Below are positions 55,668 through 64,000 of a stretch of 64,000 nt of DNA, in pieces. The position numbers and the translations under genes were made by a program. Below the pieces are notes generated by a model. The model did no database searches. It was not told the DNA's origin and worked only from the letters and a program-made list of their open reading frames with translations. The first letter of the stretch is position 1. The number at the start of each line of letters is the position of its first letter. Origin of the DNA: Adiantum capillus-veneris (Eukaryota > Streptophyta > Polypodiopsida > Polypodiales > Pteridaceae); assembly GCA_014529385.2 (NCBI GenBank), contig CM043959.1, positions 54,686,253 to 54,750,252 of the forward strand. Direction: 5' to 3'.

Positions 55668-56560
55668 TTAATGGCGATTTTCACTTACCTGTTCAAGGTC
55701 AGAAACCCAATTCCATAAGTTCTTGAAATTTAGGCCTTTTCCATTGTGTGGGTCTTTGGATGCCACCATTTTTTCCAGTAGGTTGGCATACTTTGACTCC
55801 TCTTGACTTGTTTGTTGTGTGTTGATACTTCTTTGTAAAACAAGTCCTTCAGCTCTGATAGGGCTTGATGTAGCCTTTGCGTTAATTTCCATGAGAAGCG
55901 ATTGTCAAGATGTGTGGGTTCTCTGTGATTGAGTTTCCACAATCAATTTTGGAACCCATCTTGTGTTTGGTCCTTGTGTGACCGTCTTTGGAATTTTCTT
56001 CTTTTTCTCGATAACTTGATGGACACTAGTCTTTGGTAGCTAGATTTAATGATTTTCGTTGTAGAAGCCTTGATTTTGGAGTTGATGACGAGGTATCCAT
56101 CTAGAGATTGTAGCAACCTTCGTTTCATTTGGCTTTTGTTGGTTGTTGGTGATCATTGCTTGCCTTGGGGTAGAAGCTTGTTTTGCATGATTTTTCTTGG
56201 TTGTTCCAGATTGAGCTATACTTTTTGGTAACCATATTTGAGTGTTGCCTTCATAAAATCCTTGTGCTCTGAGTAGCTTCACTGGAATCATCCGTTGCTT
56301 TACCTGTTTTTCTTGGGTAACTAGACTAAGGTCTGACTTCGGCACCCATACTTCTCTTGTTGCCCACTTGGAAGGTCTTTTGTCTGCGTTTTGTTGTTGT
56401 TCTTTCGCTTGCCTGAGTTTTTTGTATTTCGTTGATATCTTGGCTCGCTTCTTGTAGAACTTCTTTCTTGAGGTGAGTACATCCAGGCTGTCAGTTTAGG
56501 CTTTTTGACCCAAACACTAATGTTTCCTTCGAAGTAGCCTTGAGCAGTGAGTGACTCATT
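55668..56560 (-). pseudogene. Basic repeat protein, broken
   Basis: Minus-strand pieces 56345-56046 ('LRAQGFYEGNTQIWLPK', then 'LQNQGFYNENH'), an upstream block near 56560-56500 ('AQGYFEGNISVWVKK'), 56128-55943 and 55892-55668. The 'QGxYxGN..IWxPK' module is the same as in 3854-2853. Frameshifts and stops break it. Function unknown. Confidence 0.6.
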
Positions 56561-56844
56561 TTATGACACCCACCCTGTCACCTTTTGTTGTTGAGGCTGA
56601 ACTTGTGCTTCATGTATCCAAACTGGGTCTTTGACTTTGATGTGCTCTTTGGATACCAACACCTGGTTGACATTCTTTGGCTTCTTTTGGATGCTTTTTT
56701 GTGATGGAAACTTTGGTTGATAGACATTTTACTTTGGTTTCCATTGCATTGTTGATGGTGTGGCTCTTGATGTAGAGGCTTCGCCTGCTTGATGGAGGCT
56801 CATTGAAGGTAAAGTTGTCTTGCGAGTTTGATATGCTTCATTGT

Positions 56845-57180
56845 TTACCTTTTTCCGCGATGGTTGGTTGCTCCTTTTTTGCATTGACTTGAGGTGCTTT
56901 TGGGATTTTTGATGGTGTTGTTGTTGAAGATTTTCCTTGTGGTTGAAAGAAGATGTTCCTCCAGAGGAGAAGACATCAATTCATGCAAGCTCTTGGTATC
57001 CATCATTTTTGGTGTTGCTTTCCACTGAGAAGGTACCATTTTAACCTCCGATTTTGTTTCGAGTTCTCCTATGAAAGATGGAAAAGTCTTTAGAGAGCGT
57101 GGTTTACTCTCTTCAAATGCGACAGACCTGACATCCCCGTATAATGATCGTATATCTCCTAGGAAAAATTCATGATCCAT
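56845..57180 (-). pseudogene. Element ORF piece, unknown
   Basis: 111 codons starting 'MDHEFFLGDIRSLYGDVRSV' and ending in a basic, Ser/Lys-rich tail. Its position matches the protease-like region of the first element, but I see no protease motif. Confidence 0.35.
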
Positions 57181-57246
57181 GTTTATCTCAAGAATAGGTG
57201 CTGATTGTAAGGTAGCACTACCATCTTTTCGGTTTTTGATTGATTT

Positions 57247-57910
57247 TCACAAGGATTGTGGCCACGGTTCTTCTACCTCCGAAATAGGCGTCACTGCTTG
57301 TGAGCCCACCCCATCTATGGTATTGGCTACTTCCCTTGTATCTAAAGGTGCCTCAAACCTCAACCCTCCTTGGTCTCTATTTACAATACCCTGGCTCTCC
57401 AATTCTTGGACTTTATCGCGGATTAGCACCTCCGTTTTTGGAGCATCTAGAACATGTGGTTCCATAAGAGCTTGGGCCTTCTGGATAAGCTCCTTGCACA
57501 TTTGCAACCTCTCTTTTTCATACCCTGGATGAGTACGTTAGCCATCTATCCTCTTGGGTTTGGTTGGGTTTTAACCTACCTTCATAAGCTTTCAAGATCG
57601 CATCCAAAGGTTCAACCACTTTGTCGACCAAGACTGAACCTCCCGAGTTAGTCTTTGACTCTTTAGGTCCCTTTGTGTTTTTGTTCCTTTCTTGCTCTTG
57701 TCTAAGATGCTCTCTTGTTTGATTCAGTTCAGTTTCCAAAGCCGCTTTCTCCTTCAGCCTCTTCAATTTCATTTTGTCCCGTCTGCCTTTCCATGATCTT
57801 CTTCCAAAGCTTCTCATCGGTTTGTTCTCAAATTCTGTTTGAACAGGCAATGTGGCTTTTTCAGCTAGTTTGTTTTTGTCAGCTTCTTGAGCTTGAGCTC
57901 GAGTCATCAC
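57247..57910 (-). pseudogene. Element ORFs with coiled-coil and gag-like region
   Basis: 57910-57518 (130 codons): Lys/Glu/Leu heptads ('RLKEKAALETELNQTREHLRQ') predicting a coiled coil. 57507-57247 (86 codons): 'LIQKAQALMEPHVLDAP', 'QELESQGIVNRDQGGLRFE'. They are only 10 bp apart and probably belonged to one gag-like frame. Confidence 0.5.
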
Positions 57911-57949
57911 GTTTAAAGGAATTGCGGGTTCTGGGTCCGCTTGAAGAAG

Positions 57950-58160
57950 GCATCACGCCTACAACATTGATTTTTGCTTTCCCTTTGTAGTCTGGATTTT
58001 TAGCACAGTGTTGGTGTAGATGGTCTAGACCACAACGTTCGCAGAATACAAATAATTTGATTTGTGGACCCTTGTTTGGGCAACTTCATGCCCAATGATC
58101 ACCTCCACACTCATAGCATGGACCTTCTTGTTTTATAGTTGGTGATCCAGGTAATGGTTG
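57950..58160 (-). pseudogene. Two zinc knuckles of the gag-like protein
   Basis: Minus strand: 'CYECGGDHWA' followed by a stop and 'SC' near 58125-58090, then 'CERCGLDHLHQHC' near 58040-58000. Tandem Cys/His knuckles are common in retroelement nucleocapsids; the first is broken by the stop. Confidence 0.6.
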
Positions 58161-58465
58161 TTCTTACCTTGTGAGGATGTTCTTTGAACCATACTCCTGC
58201 GAATGATTGGCTATGAACATGAGCGTATTCGCATCCATGGAGTATTGGTTTCTCATGGGTTGTGGCATATGCATTGGTTAAGCATAGTTGACTATCACTC
58301 TCCCATCGTTCAAAAGATGTGGTTGTTGCCCTAGCATCAGGGATTTTAATTACGCGATGACGCATTTTGTTAAATGTTAATTATTGTTGTTATTATCACT
58401 ATTTCTTTCATGTTAATAACATATCTAATGTCATGACTTACGAAAACCAGTAGAAAACGTAGAAC

Positions 58466-58562
58466 TGGCGGGGCAACTAACAATCCCGGCAGGCCCGGCG
58501 GGCTTATGAAGAAACCCGACGGGCCCGGCGGGCAAAGCAAGAATCCTGCCGGCCCCGTCATG
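58466..58562. repeat. GC-rich CCCGGCGGGC cluster
   Basis: GGCCCGGCGGGC occurs twice with related 'CCCGACGGGCC', 'CCCGGCAGGCC' and, inverted, 'CCTGCCGGCCCC'. The base composition stands out from the AT-rich surroundings. Such clusters are common near hAT termini and may be binding sites of the transposase; that is inference. Confidence 0.6.
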
Positions 58563-58734
58563 TACCCCCTCCATATTTGGCGGATCTATATAACCCTGCA
58601 GTAGACATCACATCACATCACCGCTTCCTCTAAATTTGGTCATCCTTTAAAATTTAGAAGAAAAACTAAAGGTAAAAAAATGAATAGTCTTTTAAAAAAA
58701 ATTAAAACTTAATGTAACTTTGATCATGGATCAT

Positions 58735-59470
58735 TAGTTCTTTTTTGGACTAAACTGATTCTTGAAAGGAGGTAGAAAGGTGAATCTTTGGGTCGCGGTA
58801 TCTCTACATTTGGGATGGACTAATCTCATGTTTGGTTCACCGTTATATTTGCTAAATTGATTGCTATATTGATTAGAACTTCTATCATGGGTCATTAGTT
58901 CTTTTTTGGACTGAACTGATTCTTGAAAAGAGATAGAAAGGTGAATCTTTGGGTCGATATCTCTACTTTTGGGATGGACTGATCACGTGTTTGATTCACC
59001 GTTGTATTTGCTTGCTATTCCAATTAGAGCTCCAATCATGGGTCATTAGTTCTTTTTTGGACTGGACTGATTCATGAAAGGAGGTAGAAAGGTGAATCTT
59101 TGGGTCGATATCTCTACTTTTGGGATGGACTGATCACATGTTTGATTCACCATTGTATTTGCTTGCTATTCCGATTAGAGCTCCAATCATGGGTCATTAG
59201 TTCTTTTTTGGACTAGATTGATTCATGAAAGGAGGTAGGAAGGTGAATCTTTGGGTCGATATCTCTACTTTTGGGATGGACTGATCACATGTTTGATTCA
59301 TCGCTGTATTTGCTTGCTATTTCGATTAGAGCTCCAATCATGGGTCATTAGTTCTTTTTTGGACTGGACTGATTCATGAAAGGGGTAGGAAGGTGAATCT
59401 TTGGGTCAATATCTCTACTTTTGGGATGGACTGATCACATATTTGATTCAACATTGTATTTGCTTGCTCA
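58735..59470. repeat. 151-bp tandem repeat, five units
   Basis: Units beginning TAGTTCTTTTTTGGAC at 58735, 58896, 59047, 59198 and 59349. The last three spacings are exactly 151 bp; the first is 161. Each has 'TCTTTGGGTCGATATCTC' and 'CAATCATGGGTCAT' parts. It precedes the hAT gene. Confidence 0.95.
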
Positions 59471-59596
59471 TGTTTGAGTAGATTGAGGTTTATTCCCTTC
59501 AGGCTTCACTACTATGCTTGTGTGTGATATTGATTATAACACTAATGTTTGGTTTGAATAATACTTGAAAGAAGAGATAGCATACTGAGCTATGTT

Positions 59597-59610
59597 TATT
59601 GGTATTGCAG
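59597..59610 (+). promoter_or_regulatory. Probable 3' splice site before the hAT start
   Basis: ATTGGTATTGCAG, a typical plant acceptor, 13 bases before the ATG at 59624. It suggests a 5' intron through the tandem-repeat region. Confidence 0.5.
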
Positions 59611-59623
59611 GCATCCAATAAGT

Positions 59624-61915
59624 ATGTCTTCCACCAGGAATGTGAGCAGTGATGTTGGTGTCTCAAGCCTGGCTTCCTTGAGGAGCCCTCCTACCTCGAT
59701 GCCAGGTCCTGCTTCGCAGGGCACCACTTCGCAGGGCAAGCGAAAGGCAGGTGGAAAAAGTCCAGGACCCGAGTGGAATTTTGCCACAAATTTAAATAAG
59801 TATCAAGATTGGAAATGTAACTTTTGTGGCGAAGAGAAATCTGGAGGAGCACCAAGAATAAGGGACCATTTGCTAGGTGGCAATACCAGAATCCGAGGAA
59901 AGTGCAAGGGCTTAGGTGTAGAAGAAGCATCTATGCGCTTAAAAGCTTTAATTGGTAAGCTAATTTCCACGAGCAAAAGATCAAAACTCTCTACTTTCGA
60001 CCATCACACCCCGGTATCGATAAGATCAAACCAGTATGAGGGATCATTGGGTGTAACGCCCACCAATGGAAGCACTCAAAGCAGGGAACCAACTTCTCAT
60101 ATTGATGGAACTACACCTCCAAACCATGGATCTCCTGACTTTCAGGTAGGATCATCAAAAAGTAGACAGTTTAGCTTACAGACGAGCTTCAAAACGCTTG
60201 CCTTAGAAGAAGCACAACTTGCACTAGCTAAAGCCGTCTATTTCACTGGGGGATCATTGGCCATTGTAACCCGTGATGCATGGAAGTCAGCTTGGAAACG
60301 CATTGGGGAGTATGGTGCTGGATTTACCCCTCCAACATATCACCATATGAGAAACCAACTATTGGATAAATGTTACACAAGCACACAACAGGATATTCAA
60401 AGGGTAATATTAAATGCAACATAACAATCTGGATACACCATAGTTAGTGATGGTTGGTCCAACGTTCAAAGGCGGCCATTGATCAAAATCATGCTTGTAT
60501 GTCCTCGTGGTGAATGTTTTATCAAAGCTATGGATAGCTCTAGTCAAATAAAGTCTAGCAGTTTTATAGCTGACATCATTGGCGACGCAGTTGAGGAACT
60601 TGGAAAAGAAAATGTTGTCCAATTAATCATGGACAATGCCAAAAATTGCAGGGCTGCAGGTAGGATACTTGAAAGTCACTTCTCTCACCTATATAGTGTT
60701 GGTTGCAATACACACAGCTTGAACTTGGTATTGCAAGATTGGTACAAGAGGGAGGACACAAAGTGGTTCAAATGGATAGTAGACAATGCTCGCTTAATAG
60801 TCAAGTTTGTTTTGAAGCGTTGGAGGGTTCTTGACATGTACCGTCAGAGGATGTCTACTATGTTAAAACTACCATGCGAAACTAGATTTTGCACCAACTA
60901 CTATACGGTAGAATCACTAATAAAAAATAAGAATGCTGTGATGGAGACATTTGTTTGTGCCACTTTTTCAGAATGGGAGGGTGGTCAAAGGGAGAAGATA
61001 AAAAGCAAAATAGGGGTGATCAGAGATCTACTAGATGATCGCCACTTCTGGGATGATGTGGTGGATGTGCACAATGTCATGATGCCAATTATGCTCGCAT
61101 TACGCCAACTGGATTATGCCTTGCCTAACATAGGTAAGGTGTGGATGGCTTGGTGGACTGTTCAAGAAAGACTTGCAAATCCAGAGGAGCCCCAGGAGCC
61201 AATTGTGAAGCCTTGGAAGACACCATTCACTCAAAAGAGGAGAGAAATTTTGAGAAAGTATGTGCATGGTCGATGGGTTGGAGCACATAGTCCACTACAC
61301 AGCGTAGCTTTCTTATTGGATCCAGAGTATTGGGCAACGGAAATAGACAAACTTGATGAGGAGGTGTTGGAAGACTTTTATGACGTGATAGGCAGGTTTT
61401 ATGATGATCCTGATGAGCATGCATCAGTTGTTACTGATCTTACGAAGTTTAAACTCAAAGAGGGTAAGTTTGGTACAGAATTTGTGCAGAAACTTGCCAC
61501 GGAGCAACAAACGTGGAAGTGGTGGATGATGAATGGTGGTAGTGCACCCACCCTTAAATGCCTAGCTGTTAGAATCCTAGCCCAATGTGCATCCAATTCA
61601 AGTTCTGAGAGAAACTGGAGTACATATAAATATGTACATTCCACCATCAGAAACCGCCTTCTAAATTCAAGAGCTGAAAAATTGGTGTATATGTACTGCA
61701 ACCATCGGCTATTGGCAAGAGTGCAAGCTGAGAACTACAAAGAGGAGATGCCGCGCTGGACTTATGATGTAACCAATGATGAGGTGGACGAAGACAGTGA
61801 GCTGCAAGGGGAATCTCATGAAGTAGAAACTACATGTACTCTAGAAGAGATTGAAGAGAATTTGGAAATTGAACCAACTTTGACCCGTCGTAGCAAGCGA
61901 CGGTGGTTTAATTAA
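59624..61915 (+). pseudogene. hAT transposase with one premature stop
   Basis: 764 codons in a single frame, with one stop (TAA, 60422-60424) after residue 266. N-terminal BED-type zinc finger near residues 64-100 ('WKCNFCGEEKSGGAPRIRDHLLGG...GKC'). A DUF659-type catalytic region starts near 'GYTIVSDGWSN' (residue about 269; Asp of the DDE/RW core) and includes 'MDNAKNCRAAG' and 'VGCNTHSLNLVLQDW'. The hAT C-terminal dimerisation domain is near 640-700 ('CASNSSSERNWSTYKYVHS', 'RNRLLNSRAEKLVYMYCNHRLL'). Everything but the stop is intact. CAA is the likely ancestral codon. Readthrough or a splice variant cannot be excluded. Confidence 0.9.
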
Positions 61916-61917
61916 TA

Positions 61918-62200
61918 GATTATCGAATCCATTGAGTGACTTCTGGTTAAGTTCAAAAACTGTTTATCTTATAAGCTTTTTTTATATTTAGTTTAAGGTT
62001 TAGACATTTGCTTAATAATAAACAAAGCCCTTAAAAACCTTTACAAGGCCACAAATCAATATTAAAGCTTCATAATATACAAAGCCCTAACAAATCGTTG
62101 CATTATCACATATCATAATTGAAGTTGAAGTGAAGACAATTCACAATTCACTAATAACTTCTCGCAAGACAACGAGTAAATGTTTTCAAATGTTACAAAA
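61918..62200. other. Intergenic, between convergent genes
   Basis: AT-rich. It should hold the hAT 3' end and the 3' end of the RING-like gene. I could not find a terminal inverted repeat matching the 58.4 kb side. Confidence 0.4.
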
Positions 62201-62201
62201 A

Positions 62202-63173
62202 CTATCCAAGTGATAGTGAAATATTTGTGAGAATATCTTCATTCTCCTGTTCACGCTGACCTTTAAGCTTATTATAGTCTTCATACATTTTGAACATTGC
62301 ATATAGCTTTTTGGATATCTCATACTCACATATAGCACAATGAAAGTTATTCATCATGCTTTGCATCAAGCATGATATATGATACATATGTCCGCATGGC
62401 AAGCTGAAGTGACCACACCACTCATGAAAGAATGATCTACATATGGGGCAAGGACCACCGTGCTCACCAGAAGCTAGAGGGGCCTCAATAGATGTTGGGT
62501 GCTCAATCAATGTGGCAGCATTTTGTTCTTTTATAGTCGCCTCTAACTCTTTTACGTGGCGAGATAGCACCTTCATCTCCCTTTACAAGTCTCTATTTAG
62601 TGTTTCTTCTACATGAGAGCCTTGTGTAGCTTGTGATGCTTGCCTGAGTTGAGTTTGAAGATCCTCCTTAACTTGGTGCACTTCCATTGATGCACCTTCT
62701 AGTGCCAATGACATCTCTTGCCATGTGACGATGATTGCAGTACTGCGAATGTCCTCAACCGTCATGTGAGGTGTCCTTGAGCTAAAGTCCACTGCTTCAC
62801 CCAAGACATAATGCATGTATAACATCTTGGCAAACCACAATGGACAATCTATATGATGAATAGGATGACCCATAACATCGAGATATATGTTCTCTCCATT
62901 GTCTCGTATGTCTGCATTAATGCATTGTGATAGCTTGAGTCGGCCTTTCTTGATGTTGTCATTTGCAATGCCTGGCCATATGGATTTGACCATTTCTCGG
63001 TCAATCCTAGTGTTCACCTCTTTCCATTGTGTACCCACTGGGTTGGCCCACTGGGAGCAACGAGCTGCAATTCGAGCGGTGTCGTTCACTCCACCGCCTT
63101 GACACATGGATCTGAGACGCTCAAAAGCGCGCTTAGCCCTTTGATTATCATTATCTATATCCTGATTAAACAC
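62202..63173 (-). CDS. RING-like coiled-coil protein, one internal stop
   Basis: 324 codons in one frame from 63173 to 62202, with a TAA at 62585-62583. N-terminal part (about 1-130): 'QWANPVGTQWKEV', 'IWPGIAND', 'HHIDCPLWFAKMLY'; I do not recognise it. Middle (about 150-225) is Gln/Glu-rich with heptads, probably a coiled coil. C-terminal zinc-binding segment: 'CPICRSFFHEWCGHFSLPCGH' continues into 'MYHISC' and 'HCAICEYE'; spacing fits a RING-type finger, so a role as ubiquitin ligase is possible. The TAA could be a C-to-T nonsense mutation, or part of an intron. Possible acceptor 'TTTAATCAG' near 63165 would join it to the kinase exon upstream. Confidence 0.55.
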
Positions 63174-63198
63174 TATACTTCAGTTACGGCATACAAAC

Positions 63199-63345
63199 TT
63201 AATGATAATCAATTGCTATAAGAGTAACCACCATTTTACGACAATCAATTGCTATAATTTTAACCAACATTTTACGACAATCAATTGATATTAGAATAAC
63301 CACCATCTTACGACAATCAATTGATATAAGAGTAACCACCATTTT
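63199..63345. repeat. About 41-bp tandem repeat
   Basis: Three to four units of the type 'TTACGACAATCAATTG' plus 'AGTAACCACCATTTT'. They lie between the RING-like and kinase frames, possibly within an intron. Confidence 0.85.
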
Positions 63346-63547
63346 TTAAATCAATGAATGAATAAAGTGTTTTTATTACTCATACATCATCCATGGCGCA
63401 TAAAACCCAATTTTTAAAAGTGCTTTTATAAGTCAAAAGTCTCAGAAAACCCTGCTTCATAAAGTACATCATATATCCATCAAAAAAAGGCTACACTCAT
63501 TTCAGAGGGAGGGCGTAAGCATCGTTCTGGTTGGGCTTCAAATCTTT
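63346..63547. other. Spacer between kinase and RING-like frames
   Basis: AT-rich, no ORF. An intron or untranslated region is possible. Confidence 0.4.
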
Positions 63548-64000
63548 CTAATTCTTCGTCCAAAAGTGCCAAGGTCTTTCTGTCTGTGGATTCTTCCTCA
63601 CCCAACCTTCCACAACAATCCTAGATATGGCATGTACCTCCATTGAAACCTTATGTTTGAACCAATCTGTGCTGTAGTAGTTAGAGAACTCTCCACAAAA
63701 CTTACAAAATTGCCATATCACCCATCCTATGGCGTACACATCTGTGGCCTTGGTCCATGGGCATAAATTCTTGCCATCTAGTAACTCAGGAGCTCGCCAA
63801 GGATGAAGCTTTTGCCAGTTTTCATCGGTATTGTTGATCTTTTGTGTCTCTAAGTCAACACGCAGAGCCAATCCCCAATCAATTATTCCAATACGGGGAG
63901 TGAGATCCTTGGTAAAGTCCAACATGATGTTCCATGGATGGAGATCATTGTGAATCACTCCCTCGTCATGTGCGAATCGCAATGCCTTCACCAAGGCATG
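63548..64000 (-). CDS. Protein kinase domain, C-lobe, partial at window edge
   Basis: The frame is open to the edge of the window, so the start and N-lobe are missing. Catalytic loop 'HNDLHPWNIML' (Asp as base, Asn for metal), then 'IIDWGLA' where 'DFG' is replaced by 'DWG', then 'WRAPELLDG' (APE), then 'DVYAIGWVIWQF' (subdomain IX). The pattern is that of a eukaryotic Ser/Thr or dual-specificity kinase; Trp in the DFG motif and Asn before the catalytic Asp instead of Arg ('HND', not 'HRD') are atypical and could mean RD-independent regulation or reduced activity. A stop follows 'WHFWTKN'. Possible 5' splice site 'GTGAGG' near 63605 would skip that stop and link it to the RING-like frame. I do not recognise an orthologue. 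Confidence 0.75.
   Translation of the reverse strand, partial: HALVKALRFAHDEGVIHNDLHPWNIMLDFTKDLTPRIGIIDWGLALRVDLETQKINNTDENWQKLHPWRAPELLDGKNLCPWTKATDVYAIGWVIWQFCKFCGEFSNYYSTDWFKHKVSMEVHAISRIVVEGWVRKNPQTERPWHFWTKN

Larger units (their letters stand above)
54457..58365 (-). mobile_element. Diverged, LTR-less relative of the 10.3-kb element
   Basis: Minus strand from about 58365 to the tract at 54456. It has the same order as 7.2-1.9 kb of the first element: zinc knuckles, coiled-coil or low-complexity ORFs, a basic repeat protein with 'GNTQIWLPK', and a matching 3' non-coding part. No LTR was found at either end. The left (5') side is next to the hAT region; the 3' side is next to a chromodomain fragment. 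Confidence 0.7.

Noticed and set aside
58735-59470. Possible CRISPR-like array
   Set aside because: Units are contiguous 151-bp tandem copies without spacers, and the DNA is eukaryotic.

Overview
The window is repeat-dominated plant nuclear DNA. The PPR-type fragments with repeated 'LKACGS', 'MGTKIH' and 'VDMYAKCG' signatures, the plant-type LTR primer sites and the mixed transposon load suggest a large fern-like genome; the exact lineage is inference. No rRNA, tRNA or CRISPR array was found, and most coding sequence belongs to transposable elements in different states of decay.

Layout. 1009-11362: a complete LTR element on the minus strand (LTRs 11357-10179 and 1866-1014, target duplication GTTTC, Athila/Tat-like primer site, polypurine tract). 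It carries zinc-knuckle, protease-like and repeat-rich ORFs but no visible reverse transcriptase or integrase. About 13.85-17.7 kb: a decayed Ty1/copia element (+). 19.6-23.0 kb: a decayed Ty3/gypsy element (-) with a second RNase H, Tat-like. 24.5-25.1 kb: a foldback element. 25.2-27.8 kb: remains of another LTR element (-) plus a copia LTR piece. 27.85-28.35 kb: a truncated chromovirus LTR. 28.35-32.87 kb: a Penelope-like element (PLE, -) with a partial tandem second unit, hammerhead-ribozyme-like motifs and a palindrome-rich 5' region. 32.9-37.4 kb: a decayed PPR array. 37.4-48.9 kb: an old Ty3/gypsy element split by an intact, young chromovirus (37812-46722; LTRs both 1593 bp; target duplication CGCAG; one open 1649-codon gag-pol). 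48.9-50.3 kb: a gag fragment (-). 50.28-53.63 kb: a second PLE copy (+). 53.6-54.4 kb: PPR and chromodomain debris. 54.4-58.4 kb: a diverged relative of the first element (-). 58.4-61.9 kb: a hAT transposon (+) with upstream tandem repeats and one nonsense codon. 62.2-64.0 kb: a possible host gene or genes (-) with a RING-like domain and, at the window edge, a partial protein kinase domain.

How the parts relate. The first element and its relative at 54.4-58.4 kb have the same layout and the same type of 3' polypurine tract; the relative's tract is almost identical to that of the old Ty3 element at 48 kb. This suggests non-autonomous elements moved by a Ty3 partner. The two PLE copies share RT, tail minisatellite and 5' repeats. 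The minus copy retains the ribozyme-like motif and the plus copy retains the N-terminal RT. Many broken frames differ from open ones by a single TAA or TGA that a C-to-T change would create, as expected for methylated, silenced repeats.
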